This document shows positions 8,173 to 15,968 of a DNA stretch of 26,871 bases, piece after piece; positions within the stretch are counted from its first letter, which is position 1; every line of letters begins with the position of its first letter. The stretch comes from an uncultured Collinsella sp. (GTDB lineage Bacteria; Actinomycetota; Coriobacteriia; Coriobacteriales; Coriobacteriaceae). The stretch is from the NCBI GenBank assembly GCA_900756725.1, contig CAAELJ010000122.1, positions 1 to 26,871 of the forward strand. The letters run 5' to 3'. Position numbers and translations under genes: made by a program. The notes under the pieces were generated by a model, which saw only the letters and a list, made by a program, of their open reading frames with translations, was not told where the DNA came from and did no database searches.

Positions 8173-8195
8173 TGATATAGGAAATATCTATATCA
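8173..8195. promoter_or_regulatory. Inverted-repeat operator candidate for the adjacent LysR regulator
   Basis: Perfect 8-bp arms TGATATAG and CTATATCA are separated by 7 bases, in an unusually AT-rich gap (8150-8220) between the LysR gene and the MetE-like gene. LysR proteins bind dyads of this size, often written T-N11-A. The streptococcal CysR motif also begins TGATA and ends TATCA, but with a shorter spacer, so the likeness is only suggestive. Confidence 0.6.
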
Positions 8196-8214
8196 AACTG
8201 TTAAAAACGAATAT

Positions 8215-8243
8215 TTTACGATGGCCATATGAACGCTCATACT
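8215..8243 (+). promoter_or_regulatory. Possible promoter of the MetE-like gene
   Basis: TTTACG (8215-8220) and CATACT (8238-8243) are spaced by 17 bp. Both are imperfect matches to the sigma-70 consensus, as expected for an activator-dependent promoter. The inverted repeat at 8173-8195 ends 19 bp upstream of the -35, a normal place for LysR activation. Confidence 0.35.
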
Positions 8244-8281
8244 CTGTCCCAGTAAAGCAACCAATGCAAAGGGAGATATCT

Positions 8282-9415
8282 ATGAGCACTTCGACTCAAC
8301 CGAACGCGCCGTTTCGCGCCGATATCGTCGGCAGCTTTCTTCGTCCGCAGGCTGTTAAGGATGCGCGTGCCGCCTATGCCGTGGGTAAACTCGATGCCGC
8401 CGGCCTTAAGGCGGTCGAGGACGATGCCATTCGCGATTTGGTGGCAAAGCAGAAGGCCGCCGGCCTGCAGGTGATTACCGACGGCGAGTTCCGCCGCAGC
8501 TACTGGCATCTCGATTTTATGTGGGGACTCAACGGTATTGAGCGGCGTGCCTCGCGTACGGGCTATATGTTCCACGACGAGGAGACCACGGCCGATACCG
8601 CCGTGGTGACCGGTCCCATCAGCGGCGAGAATCATCCGTTTGTCGAGCACTTTAAGTTTGTCAAGGCACTTGAGGGCGAAGGCCACGTTGCGCGCCAGAC
8701 CATCCCGGCGCCGATCCAGACGTTCTCCGAAGTCACGCTCGACCGCTGCGATGGCCAGCAGGAGAGCTTGCGTGCTGTCTATAAGACCGACGAAGATCTC
8801 GCCGATGCCATCGCCGCGGCATATCGCACGGTGATCGCCGACCTGTATGCCGCGGGCTGCCGCAACATCCAGTTTGATGACTGCACCTGGGGCATCTATT
8901 GCGATGCCGATTTTGTCGCCAAAACCGGCATGAGCCCGGTCGACCTGCAAAAGGTAAGCGAGCTGGGTGTGGCGCTCAACAATGCCGCCATCGCGGACAA
9001 GCCCGACGATTTGGCTATCAACACGCACGTATGCCGCGGCAACTACCACTCCACCTACGCTTTTGAAGGCGGCTACGATCCCATCGCTCCATATCTGTTT
9101 GCGCATGAGGACGTCGATGCGTTCTATCTGGAGTTCGACACGCCGCGCGCCGGCGGTTTTGAGCCGCTCAAGTACGTTGCCCCGGGCAAGAAGGTCGTGC
9201 TGGGCTTGGTAACCACCAAGGCGGCAGAGCTCGAGAACGAGGATGTTATCGTCGAGCGCATCCGCGAAGCCGCAAAGTGCGTGCCGCTCGAGAACCTGTA
9301 CCTGTCGCCGCAGTGTGGCTTTGCCAGCTGCGAGATTGGCAACAAGCTGACCGAGGACGAGCAGTGGGCAAAGATCGCGCTGGTCAAGCGTATTGCCGAG
9401 CGCGTTTGGAAATAG
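8282..9415 (+). CDS. MetE C-terminal-domain-like methyltransferase (YxjG/YxjH type)
   Basis: 377 residues, about half of full MetE, matching the family that contains only the catalytic C-terminal barrel of cobalamin-independent methionine synthase. Zinc-site residues are present: His249 and Cys251 in HVCRGNY, and Cys345 in SPQCGF. Also visible are GSFLRP near the start, ITDGEFRR, QFDDCTWG and EFDTPRAGGFEPL. Such proteins move a methyl group to a thiol such as homocysteine; the methyl donor is uncertain because the folate-binding N-terminal half is absent. The start at 8282 is chosen over a longer open frame because GGGAG precedes it and the longer part overlaps the LysR gene out of frame. Located downstream of a LysR gene and its operator candidate. 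Confidence 0.9.
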   Translation: MSTSTQPNAPFRADIVGSFLRPQAVKDARAAYAVGKLDAAGLKAVEDDAIRDLVAKQKAAGLQVITDGEFRRSYWHLDFMWGLNGIERRASRTGYMFHDEETTADTAVVTGPISGENHPFVEHFKFVKALEGEGHVARQTIPAPIQTFSEVTLDRCDGQQESLRAVYKTDEDLADAIAAAYRTVIADLYAAGCRNIQFDDCTWGIYCDADFVAKTGMSPVDLQKVSELGVALNNAAIADKPDDLAINTHVCRGNYHSTYAFEGGYDPIAPYLFAHEDVDAFYLEFDTPRAGGFEPLKYVAPGKKVVLGLVTTKAAELENEDVIVERIREAAKCVPLENLYLSPQCGFASCEIGNKLTEDEQWAKIALVKRIAERVWK

Positions 9416-9538
9416 CGGTAACGTTCGCAGGTGACGGCGCGTGCAAGACATGGCGCATCGCGTACAATGGTTCGGATCGTATCGTTCGGGCAGGTAATCC
9501 GCTATGCTCGAGCGCCCTTCCATTTTGAAAGGACTCTC

Positions 9539-10873
9539 ATGTCCCAGTCCTCGACGCCCGCCGCCAGCGATGCCATCTACGATGCGTCGTCGCTCGGCCG
9601 CCCGCGCATGTTTTTGCTCGGTCTGCAGCACCTGTTTGCTATGTTTGGCGCCACCGTGCTGGTGCCCGTGCTCACCGGTCTCTCGGTTTCGGCAACGCTT
9701 TTGTTTGCCGGTTTGGGTACGCTGCTGTTCCACTTCCTGTCGCGTGGTAAGGTGCCGGCATTTTTGGGCTCATCGTTTGCCTTTATTGCGGGTTATGCCG
9801 CAATCGCGCCCAACGGCGAGGTCGAGCTTTTGCCCTACGCCTGCCTGGGCGTTGCCTGCGCCGGTCTGCTCTATCCGGTGCTGGCAGCGCTGTTCCGCGC
9901 ATTTGGCGCCAAGCGCGTCATGCGCTTCTTCCCGCCGGTGGTGACCGGTCCCATCGTCATTTCGATCGGTCTGATCCTGGCGAGCTCCGCCATTGCCAAC
10001 TGCCAGACCAACTGGTTTGTGGCTGTTATTGCCGTTGCCGTTATCGTCATCTGCAACATTTGGGGTCGCGGCATGGTCAAGATCGTGCCGATTCTGCTGG
10101 GCGGTGTTGTGAGCTATGCCGTTGCGGCTGCGCTGGGCGAGGTCGACTTTTCTGGCGTCGCAGCCGCTCCCTGGGTCGGTCTTCCCATCGTGTGGGATGA
10201 CACCGTGTTTGCGCTCTTTGGGCCGCAGTTCGATAGCGGTCTTGCCACGACGGCCATCATCACCATCATGCCGCTGGCCTTTGCAACTATGATCGAGCAT
10301 ATCGGCGATATCTCTGCTATTGGCTCCACCTGCGAGCGCAACTATATTGCCGATCCCGGTCTGCATCGCACGCTGCTCGGCGATGGTCTCGCCACGATCC
10401 TGGCTTCGCTCTTTGGCGCTCCGGCCAACACCACGTATGGTGAGAACACCGGCGTGCTCGCCCTGACGCGCGTGTTCGACCCGCGCGTGATTCGCATTGC
10501 CGCGTGCTGCGCCATCGTGCTTTCGTTCTGCCCCAAGTTCGCGGCTATCATTGCGGCCATGCCGGCGTGTGTAATCGGCGGCGTGTCGCTCGTGCTCTAT
10601 GGCATGATCAGCGCCGTGGGCGTCCGCAACCTCATCGAGAACCAGGTCGATTTCCAAAACAACCGCAACGTGCTGGTGGCCGCTCTGGTGCTCGTGCTTT
10701 CGCTCGGCATTGCGTACAGCACCGCCGGCGCCATCGTGCTTGAGCTGGGCGGCGTGACGATTTCGCTTTCCGGCCTTGCCGTGGGCTCGCTGGTGGGCAT
10801 CGTGCTCAACGCCATCCTGCCGGGTAACGACTTTGAGTTTGATGTCTCCGAGCTCGAGGAGGCTGCTGAGTAG
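9539..10873 (+). CDS. uraA: Uracil permease, NCS2 family
   Basis: 444 residues, hydrophobic throughout, about 14 membrane spans. The sequence follows E. coli UraA closely: QHLFAMFGATVLVP at 30-43, Glu253 in MIEHIGD and Glu302 in GENTGV, whose spacing (49) equals that of the substrate-binding Glu241 and Glu290 of UraA. Also present is APANTTYGENTGV. It imports uracil with protons across the cytoplasmic membrane. Start at 9539 follows GAAAGGAC; an upstream in-frame extension lacks a ribosome site and hydrophobic character. The gene has its own terminator at 10898-10936. No pyrimidine-linked leader was recognised in the 123-bp gap upstream. Confidence 0.94.
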   Translation: MSQSSTPAASDAIYDASSLGRPRMFLLGLQHLFAMFGATVLVPVLTGLSVSATLLFAGLGTLLFHFLSRGKVPAFLGSSFAFIAGYAAIAPNGEVELLPYACLGVACAGLLYPVLAALFRAFGAKRVMRFFPPVVTGPIVISIGLILASSAIANCQTNWFVAVIAVAVIVICNIWGRGMVKIVPILLGGVVSYAVAAALGEVDFSGVAAAPWVGLPIVWDDTVFALFGPQFDSGLATTAIITIMPLAFATMIEHIGDISAIGSTCERNYIADPGLHRTLLGDGLATILASLFGAPANTTYGENTGVLALTRVFDPRVIRIAACCAIVLSFCPKFAAIIAAMPACVIGGVSLVLYGMISAVGVRNLIENQVDFQNNRNVLVAALVLVLSLGIAYSTAGAIVLELGGVTISLSGLAVGSLVGIVLNAILPGNDFEFDVSELEEAAE

Positions 10874-10897
10874 CAGCTGCGTTCAGCTAAACAAGAT

Positions 10898-10936
10898 ATG
10901 GTGCCCATGCGTATATGCGCGTGGGCACCATTTTTA
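10898..10936. terminator. Intrinsic terminator of uraA
   Basis: 10-bp arms ATGGTGCCCA and TGGGCACCAT enclose a smaller GCG/CGC stem and are followed by TTTTTAA on the plus strand. The uracil permease and the esterase converge here and the stem is nearly symmetric, but the T-run mainly serves uraA. Confidence 0.85.
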
Positions 10937-11599
10937 ATGCGTCAGTACCCAGTGGATGCCGCGGGCCATGCGTAAGTCGGTTTGGGCAAAGTGATTGCCG
11001 GGGTTGAGCTCCAGCGTTGTTGGAATGCCGCGCTCGACGAGCAACGCTTCCATGGCGCGTGTGTCGTCGAGTACATGCCGCATCATGCGGTTGGGCGTCT
11101 TGGTTTCCTTTTTGCCGAGTGACAGGTAGACGGCGTCGGGCGTAACTGCCATCGCGTGCTCGTGCGCATAGTCGATAAAGCCAGGAAACCACAGGGATCC
11201 CGATGCGCTTGCGACGCGGTCAAAGGCATCGGTCTGCCAGGGGGCCCAAAGCGAAAAGAGGCCCGCTAGCGAATAACCGGCAATGCCGCGCCAGGTGGGC
11301 GGCTGAGGAAGCGACGACTCCACCTGGGGGATTATCTGATTCAGCAGCTCATCAAGAAAACCGGCAGCTTGGCCTCCGAAAGGCTCGGCATCGCGTACGG
11401 TCCCGTCGCATGCCCAAGGGCTCAGCTCGCGATTCCAATCGAGCCCGCCAATGGTGACGAGGGCGAATGGCGGACAGTCGAGCTCTCGGCAACACTTATA
11501 AACCTCGCTGCCGTCGCCCACGACCACAGGAAGGTAGATGACAGGCGCGCTTTCCGTATGATTCGAATAAACGGTTATCTGCTTTTGATGCGCTTCCAT
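10934..11599 (-). CDS. Alpha/beta-hydrolase, putative esterase (PF00756-like)
   Basis: 221 residues. The nucleophile elbow is GYSLAG with Ser110, and the catalytic histidine is probably His203 in GNHF near the C-terminus. Both match the putative-esterase (esterase D / enterochelin esterase) family. The sequence ALVTIGGLDWNRELSPW (46-62) resembles the strand and oxyanion loop before the elbow. No signal peptide is seen, so it is probably cytosolic. Length is a little short for the family (usually 240-280). Start at 11599 has only a weak GAGAAG ribosome site. It lies downstream of the surface-protein gene on the same strand after 207 bp. The substrate is unknown. Confidence 0.85.
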   Translation of the reverse strand: MEAHQKQITVYSNHTESAPVIYLPVVVGDGSEVYKCCRELDCPPFALVTIGGLDWNRELSPWACDGTVRDAEPFGGQAAGFLDELLNQIIPQVESSLPQPPTWRGIAGYSLAGLFSLWAPWQTDAFDRVASASGSLWFPGFIDYAHEHAMAVTPDAVYLSLGKKETKTPNRMMRHVLDDTRAMEALLVERGIPTTLELNPGNHFAQTDLRMARGIHWVLTH

Positions 11600-11806
11600 G
11601 ACGGGCTTCTCTCAGTGTTGTGATATCGGCAGCCCCAATTGTCGCACGCCAGCGTATGCCGGTTGGGCTAGACCAAAGACAATCTCGTGCATCCCCTGCG
11701 GACGCATATGGAAAACGTCACCGCCGGAGGGGAGCTCGGCGGTGGCGTTGTTAAACGGTGCTGGGGCTCGGGGCCTTCGCGGGAGCTGCCATGTGCGCAG
11801 AGGCGT
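11600..11806 (-). other. Intergenic stretch with an open frame but no credible start
   Basis: Read on the minus strand, the frame stays open after the surface-protein TAG for about 65 codons to a TGA at 11612, just 12 bases before the esterase ATG. The translation ends with phrases such as MRPQGMHEIVFGLAQPAYAG and uses codons typical of the neighbours, but there is no start codon with a ribosome site. It also holds a short inverted repeat GCCCCAA/TTGGGC around 11631-11669. It may be a decayed gene end or a leader. I do not call it a gene. Confidence 0.3.
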
Positions 11807-13591
11807 CTAAGAACGCTTACGGCTCGCCATGGTGCCTGCGGCGATAGCGGCTGTTCCCGCAAGGACGGTTGCCACGATGGCCGCACCCGAGGTGTCGCCG
11901 GTTGCCGCGAGCACGCCGGTAGCCTTGGCTTTCGTGGTTGAAGCCGCAACGGCCTTGGTCGGCTTTGAGCCCTCAGGCTTGGGGTTCTGCTTGGACTCCG
12001 CGGGCTTGCTTTCTGCGGGCTTGGTCTCGTCGGGTTTGGGGTCTTCCGGCTTGGCTACCTCGGGAGGTGCGATGGTCGTACTTTTGGCGACTGCTTTGAT
12101 ATAGAGGGAGTCGATCGTGGCGTCGCCCGTGCCGATGGCTTGGCCTGCCTCGTAGATGCCGTCACGGAGCTTGCGATAGTCAATGACCTTGCCGCCTTCG
12201 GGCGTCTGGATGGCGGCGTTCTCAATCTTGATGGTGCCGATTGTCTTGCCGTCAGCGCTCATGGCACGGGCAAAGATTGCCGCTGTATCTCCTTCGGCCG
12301 TTACCTTGCTGTGGATGATCGAGATGACTGCGGGTGTGACGCCCTCGCTGGTCTGGGCGATGATGCCGATGTTCTCGCCTTGGGGTTCGCGCCTCGTCTC
12401 GCCATCTTGGTTTTCGCTGTAGGGGATGGGGCCGTCGCCGTTCTCGACATAGCGGGCTATGGCCTTGACAACGGAGTCGCTGATGTAGATGTGGCCGCCC
12501 TTCTCGTTGGGTCGATCGTTTCTGGTGGAGAATGCAGCCGAAACCTCGCCTTCCGCAAACGCGTCCACGGTGGAGCCGTTCTTGACGACGATGTCGTCCT
12601 GGTAGGTGAAGAGGGCGTTGGCGCCACCGTATCTGCCTTTACTTGCACGGACCGTCACGTTTGCATGATCGAGGGTGATGCCCTTGTGGGCATAGACGCC
12701 ATATTCAACACCGTTTACGTTGAGGGAGGCGTTTGTGGCTGCGAGGCTGCCCTTGGCCTCGACGGCAGCGTCTTTCTCGGAGCTTGCCTTGACCTGGCCG
12801 CCGTCCGAGATGTTGATATTGCCGCCGCTCCAAAGGGCCTCACCATCGGCTGAGCTTGCCTCGACCGTCCCGCCACCCTTGATGGTGAGGTTCTTGTCGG
12901 CTCCAATACCCTTGTCCTTGGTAGCCCTGGCGGTGACGGCTCCGCTGTCGTCAATCGTGATATTGCCGTTTGCCCTGATGCTATCCGATGCACCCGTGGC
13001 GTTGACGTTGCCCGAACCTTTGATAGCGAGATCACCTCCGGCATTGATGGCATCAAACCCAGCGCTCGTGGCGTTGACGGATCCGGCTCCGTCGATGTTG
13101 ATATTACCCGTGGAGAGGATAGCGTCCTCAGTAGATGTCACGCTGAGCGTGCCGCCCTCGTCGCCTTGGATATTGAGCTCGGCATTCTCGTTAGTGCCAT
13201 GAGAAACGTTGATGCTTTCGATCCATTCGGCAGTGACGATGTTGGTTCCCGAGTAATTCACGTTGAGCTTGCCTGCGGCCTGGATCTCGCCGCCGTTATA
13301 GTTGTTGAGCTTCAAGTCGTCGGCGCCGTCCCACGACCAGGTACCGGCCTCGTCGCTCGCCGCGGTGTTGTACTTGTTGCCGCCGACCTTGACCCATTCC
13401 GCTGCGAGCGAGACGCTCGGCATGAGCAGCGAGCTCACCGTGAGCGCGCACACGGCGCCCGCGACGATGCGGCGCGTCACGCGGCGCCAGCTGCCGTGCG
13501 CGAGTCCTATGCGACGGCGAACGTCGGGTTCGGCAACATGGGTTCCGGCGGTAGTGTCATTGCGTTTGGGGGTCGTGAACAAGGCTGCCAT
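11807..13591 (-). CDS. Exported beta-solenoid surface protein with LAATG sorting signal
   Basis: 594 residues. A long positively charged N-terminus with an RRVTRR cluster leads into a hydrophobic core and a cleavage site near residue 64 (SVSLAA, then EWVKVG). Residues about 65-480 are built from repeating rungs of about 20 residues of the form GNINIxGxGxVxA, alternating short hydrophobic strands with Gly/Asn turns, as in right-handed parallel beta-helix or Cthe_2159-like carbohydrate-binding proteins. A Pro/Glu/Lys-rich wall-spanning linker (PKPDETKPAESKPAE region) precedes LAATG at 561-565, a hydrophobic segment and RKRS. LAxTG is the class E sortase signal of high-GC Gram-positives, so the protein is predicted to be covalently anchored to the wall. 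Start at 13591 is preferred for its GGGAG site; the ATG at 13609 has none. No sortase gene is in the window. The ligand is unknown. Confidence 0.85.
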   Translation of the reverse strand: MAALFTTPKRNDTTAGTHVAEPDVRRRIGLAHGSWRRVTRRIVAGAVCALTVSSLLMPSVSLAAEWVKVGGNKYNTAASDEAGTWSWDGADDLKLNNYNGGEIQAAGKLNVNYSGTNIVTAEWIESINVSHGTNENAELNIQGDEGGTLSVTSTEDAILSTGNINIDGAGSVNATSAGFDAINAGGDLAIKGSGNVNATGASDSIRANGNITIDDSGAVTARATKDKGIGADKNLTIKGGGTVEASSADGEALWSGGNINISDGGQVKASSEKDAAVEAKGSLAATNASLNVNGVEYGVYAHKGITLDHANVTVRASKGRYGGANALFTYQDDIVVKNGSTVDAFAEGEVSAAFSTRNDRPNEKGGHIYISDSVVKAIARYVENGDGPIPYSENQDGETRREPQGENIGIIAQTSEGVTPAVISIIHSKVTAEGDTAAIFARAMSADGKTIGTIKIENAAIQTPEGGKVIDYRKLRDGIYEAGQAIGTGDATIDSLYIKAVAKSTTIAPPEVAKPEDPKPDETKPAESKPAESKQNPKPEGSKPTKAVAASTTKAKATGVLAATGDTSGAAIVATVLAGTAAIAAGTMASRKRS

Positions 13592-13733
13592 GGTTGCTCC
13601 CGTTCTCATAGGGCCTATACGACTAGATTCAGCGTATCTGCTGGATGTAGCCGGCGGTAGTGCCGTTTGGAGGGCAAAATGTCCAAAACTTGGGAAGCAA
13701 AACATCGCGCGTCTGTGCGTTGCCTGGCTTTAA

Positions 13734-13772
13734 AAGAAAAGCGCGGAGCCGCTCGATGCGACTCCGCGCTTT
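13734..13772 (-). terminator. Intrinsic terminator of the purine permease gene
   Basis: Arms 13738-13752 and 13758-13772 form a 15-bp stem (AAAGCGCGGAG in the outer part) with a 5-base loop and one mismatch. On the minus strand it is followed by TCTTTTAAAG, so it ends the transcript of the permease gene that stops at 13800. Confidence 0.85.
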
Positions 13773-13799
13773 GGTGTTCTGTTTTAGCAGACTATGCCG

Positions 13800-15110
13800 T
13801 TACGCTACGAAGAAGTAGACGAGGAAGGCGAGAGCTGCGATCCACATGAGCGGCTTGATCTTGGAGGCCTCGCCCTTAAAGAGCGCGACGATCACGTAGG
13901 CGATAAAGCCTAGGCCAATGCCGGCAGAGATGGAGTAGGTGAAGGGCACGCCGGCGACAATCATGAACGCCGGGAAACCCTGCGACACGTCGGACCAGTC
14001 GATCTCGGAGGCCTCGCTCATCATGAGGTAGCCGACGTAGACCAGAGCACCGCAGGTGGCGGCGCTGGAAACGATGGTGACGATGGGGGAGAAGAACGCG
14101 GCGAGAATGAACAGCACGCCGGTGGTGACGGAGGTGAGGCCCGTGCGGCCACCGTCGGCGGCGCCAGAAGTGGACTCGACGAAGGTGGTGATGGAGGAGA
14201 CACCCATGAAACCGCCCACAGCGGCGGCGGCGGAGTCGACGATTAGGATCTCCTTGATATTCTCGACGTTGCCGTCGTCGGTGAGGAACTCGCCCTGCTT
14301 GGCTACGGCCATCGCGGTGCCCATGGTGTCGAAGAAGTCACTCATGAGCAGCGAGAACGAGATGACGAGGAGCGCGGGGTCGGTAAGGACCTTGACAATG
14401 GCGGGCACGCCGCCGGCGTCGGCGATGGGGCCACCGATGCTCGAGAAGTCGAGCGGGGCGATGATACCGGTCGGAGCCTGGGTCACACCTAGGGGGATAC
14501 CGGCGATGACGGCGACGACGATGCCGATGAGCAGCGAGCCGGGGACGTTGCGGCAGGCGAGGGCGACCGTCACCAGGATGGAGATGATGCCGACGATGAA
14601 GGTGGGGGAGGTGATGTCGCCCAGACCGACGAGTGTACCGGCGCCAGCGGTGATAATGCCGGCATCGCACAGGCCAATCATGGCGATGAACAGGCCCAGA
14701 CCCACCGAGATGGCGTGACGCAGGACAACCGGGATGGCGTCCATGATGGCCTCGCGCAGGCCACAAAGCACGAGCAGCAAGATGACGATACCCTCGAGGA
14801 AGATAACGCTCATGGCCACGTGCCAGTCACCGCCGCAGACGGTGGTGGCGATTCCAGCGATCATCGCGTTGACGCCTAAGCCCGACGCGCAGGCGAGCGG
14901 GCGGTTGGCGAAGATGCCCATGCAGATGGTCATGATGCCGGCGCCCAAGCAGGTGGCGCAGGCGAGCGCTCCCGCATCGATGCCGGCGCCCGAGAGCACC
15001 GCAGGGTTGACGGCGATGATGTAGGCCATCGCCAGGAATGTTGTCAGTCCAGCGCGAAGTTCGGTCCCGATTGTGGACTTGCGCTCACTGACGTGAAAAA
15101 GTTCGTCCAT
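13800..15110 (-). CDS. NCS2-family purine (hypoxanthine/guanine/adenine) permease, AzgA/PbuG type
   Basis: 436 residues with about 12-14 membrane spans. AzgA/PbuG landmarks are present: ELRAGLTTFLAMAYIIAVNP near the N-terminus, GLGVNAMIAG, SDFFDTMGT, and the diagnostic TFVESTSGAADGGRTG. It imports purine bases with protons; which base cannot be told from sequence. Start at 15110 follows AAGGAAAGGG. A GTG 57 bases further upstream is in frame, but a -10-like TATAGT (minus strand, 15166-15171) overlaps it, so the shorter start is preferred. The leader shows a small CGGCC/GGCCG stem but no purine riboswitch core. With uraA at 9539 this is the second nucleobase transporter in the window. Confidence 0.92.
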   Translation of the reverse strand: MDELFHVSERKSTIGTELRAGLTTFLAMAYIIAVNPAVLSGAGIDAGALACATCLGAGIMTICMGIFANRPLACASGLGVNAMIAGIATTVCGGDWHVAMSVIFLEGIVILLLVLCGLREAIMDAIPVVLRHAISVGLGLFIAMIGLCDAGIITAGAGTLVGLGDITSPTFIVGIISILVTVALACRNVPGSLLIGIVVAVIAGIPLGVTQAPTGIIAPLDFSSIGGPIADAGGVPAIVKVLTDPALLVISFSLLMSDFFDTMGTAMAVAKQGEFLTDDGNVENIKEILIVDSAAAAVGGFMGVSSITTFVESTSGAADGGRTGLTSVTTGVLFILAAFFSPIVTIVSSAATCGALVYVGYLMMSEASEIDWSDVSQGFPAFMIVAGVPFTYSISAGIGLGFIAYVIVALFKGEASKIKPLMWIAALAFLVYFFVA

Positions 15111-15263
15111 GCATACCCTTTCCTTGTTCGGCCCCGAGTTTAGGCCGATTGATACGAACGTTCTCACTATAGCCCCTTTACGACGCTGTTGTTCCTCGCA
15201 TGTTGATGTTCGGCGCTTTGTAGCAGACGGGCGGTATTTTCCGTATGAAAATGTGTGGGTACC

Positions 15264-15269
15264 GTATAC
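15264..15269 (+). promoter_or_regulatory. Possible -10 element of the deformylase-like gene
   Basis: TATACT lies 35 bases before the ATG at 15304 in an AT-richer divergent gap. No clear -35 is seen 16-18 bp upstream, so this is a weak call. Confidence 0.3.
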
Positions 15270-15303
15270 TTAAGCAGTTACAACGACCCCTATGGAGGAA
15301 CGT

Positions 15304-15723
15304 ATGATTAAAGAGCTCTGCCACGACGAGGCTATTCTGTCCCAGCGTTGCGAGGTCGCGACCGTCGAGGACGAGTCGGTGGCACAGGACCTGATCGATA
15401 CCATCAAGTCGCTCGACGATGCCGGCTGCCTTGCCGCCAACCAGATCGGCATCACCAAGAAGGTCTGCGTCTACCTGGACGATGCCGGCGAGCCCCATGT
15501 GCTCTACAACCCCCGTCTGGTGTTTGGCCTGGGTGCCAGCAAGATGGAGGAGAGCTGCCTGACGCACGACGAGATCACCAAGTCCACGCGCTACATCAAG
15601 TGCAAGGTTGCCTTTGACCAGATCGTCGACGGCAAGATGCGCGAGCGCAAGCAGGACTTCGTCGGCTTCGAGGCACAGATGATCCAGCATATGATCGACC
15701 ACTGCCTCGGCAAGCTTGTCTAG
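15304..15723 (+). CDS. Peptide-deformylase paralog with altered metal/catalytic motif
   Basis: 139 residues, alignable end to end with the complete deformylase at 23051. Motif 1 is AGCLAANQIG (40-49, Gln kept), motif 2 is EESCLT with Cys85 (usual EGCLS), and motif 3 is QHMIDH (128-133) where HExDH is expected: both His metal ligands are there but the catalytic Glu is Met130. True deformylases remove formyl from new proteins using Fe2+ and this Glu, so the protein is probably inactive or changed in activity. Length, codon use and ribosome site (GGAGG, 15293-15297) are those of an intact gene, not a decaying one. It stands alone and is followed by a large hairpin starting at its stop codon and an intrinsic terminator. 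Confidence 0.85.
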   Translation: MIKELCHDEAILSQRCEVATVEDESVAQDLIDTIKSLDDAGCLAANQIGITKKVCVYLDDAGEPHVLYNPRLVFGLGASKMEESCLTHDEITKSTRYIKCKVAFDQIVDGKMRERKQDFVGFEAQMIQHMIDHCLGKLV

Positions 15724-15824
15724 GGTGACCACAGCACCACACCTCGCCGCTCACTCGTCGCTTGCGTACCATTAGTACGCGGCGCTCCTCGTTCGGGGCG
15801 ATCTGTGGCACTGTGGCACCCTAG
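15720..15824. repeat. 105-bp imperfect palindrome overlapping the stop codon
   Basis: The outer arms are CTAGGGTGACCACAG at the left and CTGTGGCACCCTAG at the right. Inside, CACCACA pairs with TGTGGCA, TCGCC with GGGGCGA, and GCGTAC with GTACGC around a 5-base loop near 15773. The whole can fold into one long hairpin. It starts within the last codons of the deformylase-like gene. The structure has no T-run, and a separate terminator lies further on. It resembles a dispersed intergenic repeat more than a simple terminator. Confidence 0.7.
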
Positions 15825-15871
15825 ACCGACCTGTTAGGGTGACTTTATTACGTTCATATGTGGTTTTTGGT

Positions 15872-15908
15872 CCGGGCGTGACATTGTTGTCATGTCCGGG
15901 CTTTTGTG
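15872..15908 (+). terminator. Intrinsic terminator after the deformylase-like gene
   Basis: CCGGGCGTGACA and TGTCATGTCCGG pair over 12 bp (two G-U pairs) around a TTGT loop, followed by GCTTTTGTGTTT. It separates the deformylase-like gene from the bile salt hydrolase gene. Confidence 0.82.
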
Positions 15909-15968
15909 TTTAGCGCCTCTTTGATTGGTGACAATGAGATTAGCAAGAACGTGAAGCTAGGAGGCGCT

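Noticed and set aside
8237..9733. Minus-strand open frame of 498 codons
   Set aside because: Antisense to the MetE-like gene and the uraA start; no domain seen and no ribosome site.
15111..15303. Purine riboswitch in front of the AzgA/PbuG-type permease
   Set aside because: The conserved loop-loop core sequences are absent; only a short CGGCC/GGCCG stem is present.
15906..15968. GTG-started N-terminal extension of the bile salt hydrolase
   Set aside because: It would place the nucleophile Cys away from the N-terminus, incompatible with an Ntn hydrolase; AGGAGG marks the ATG at 15969.
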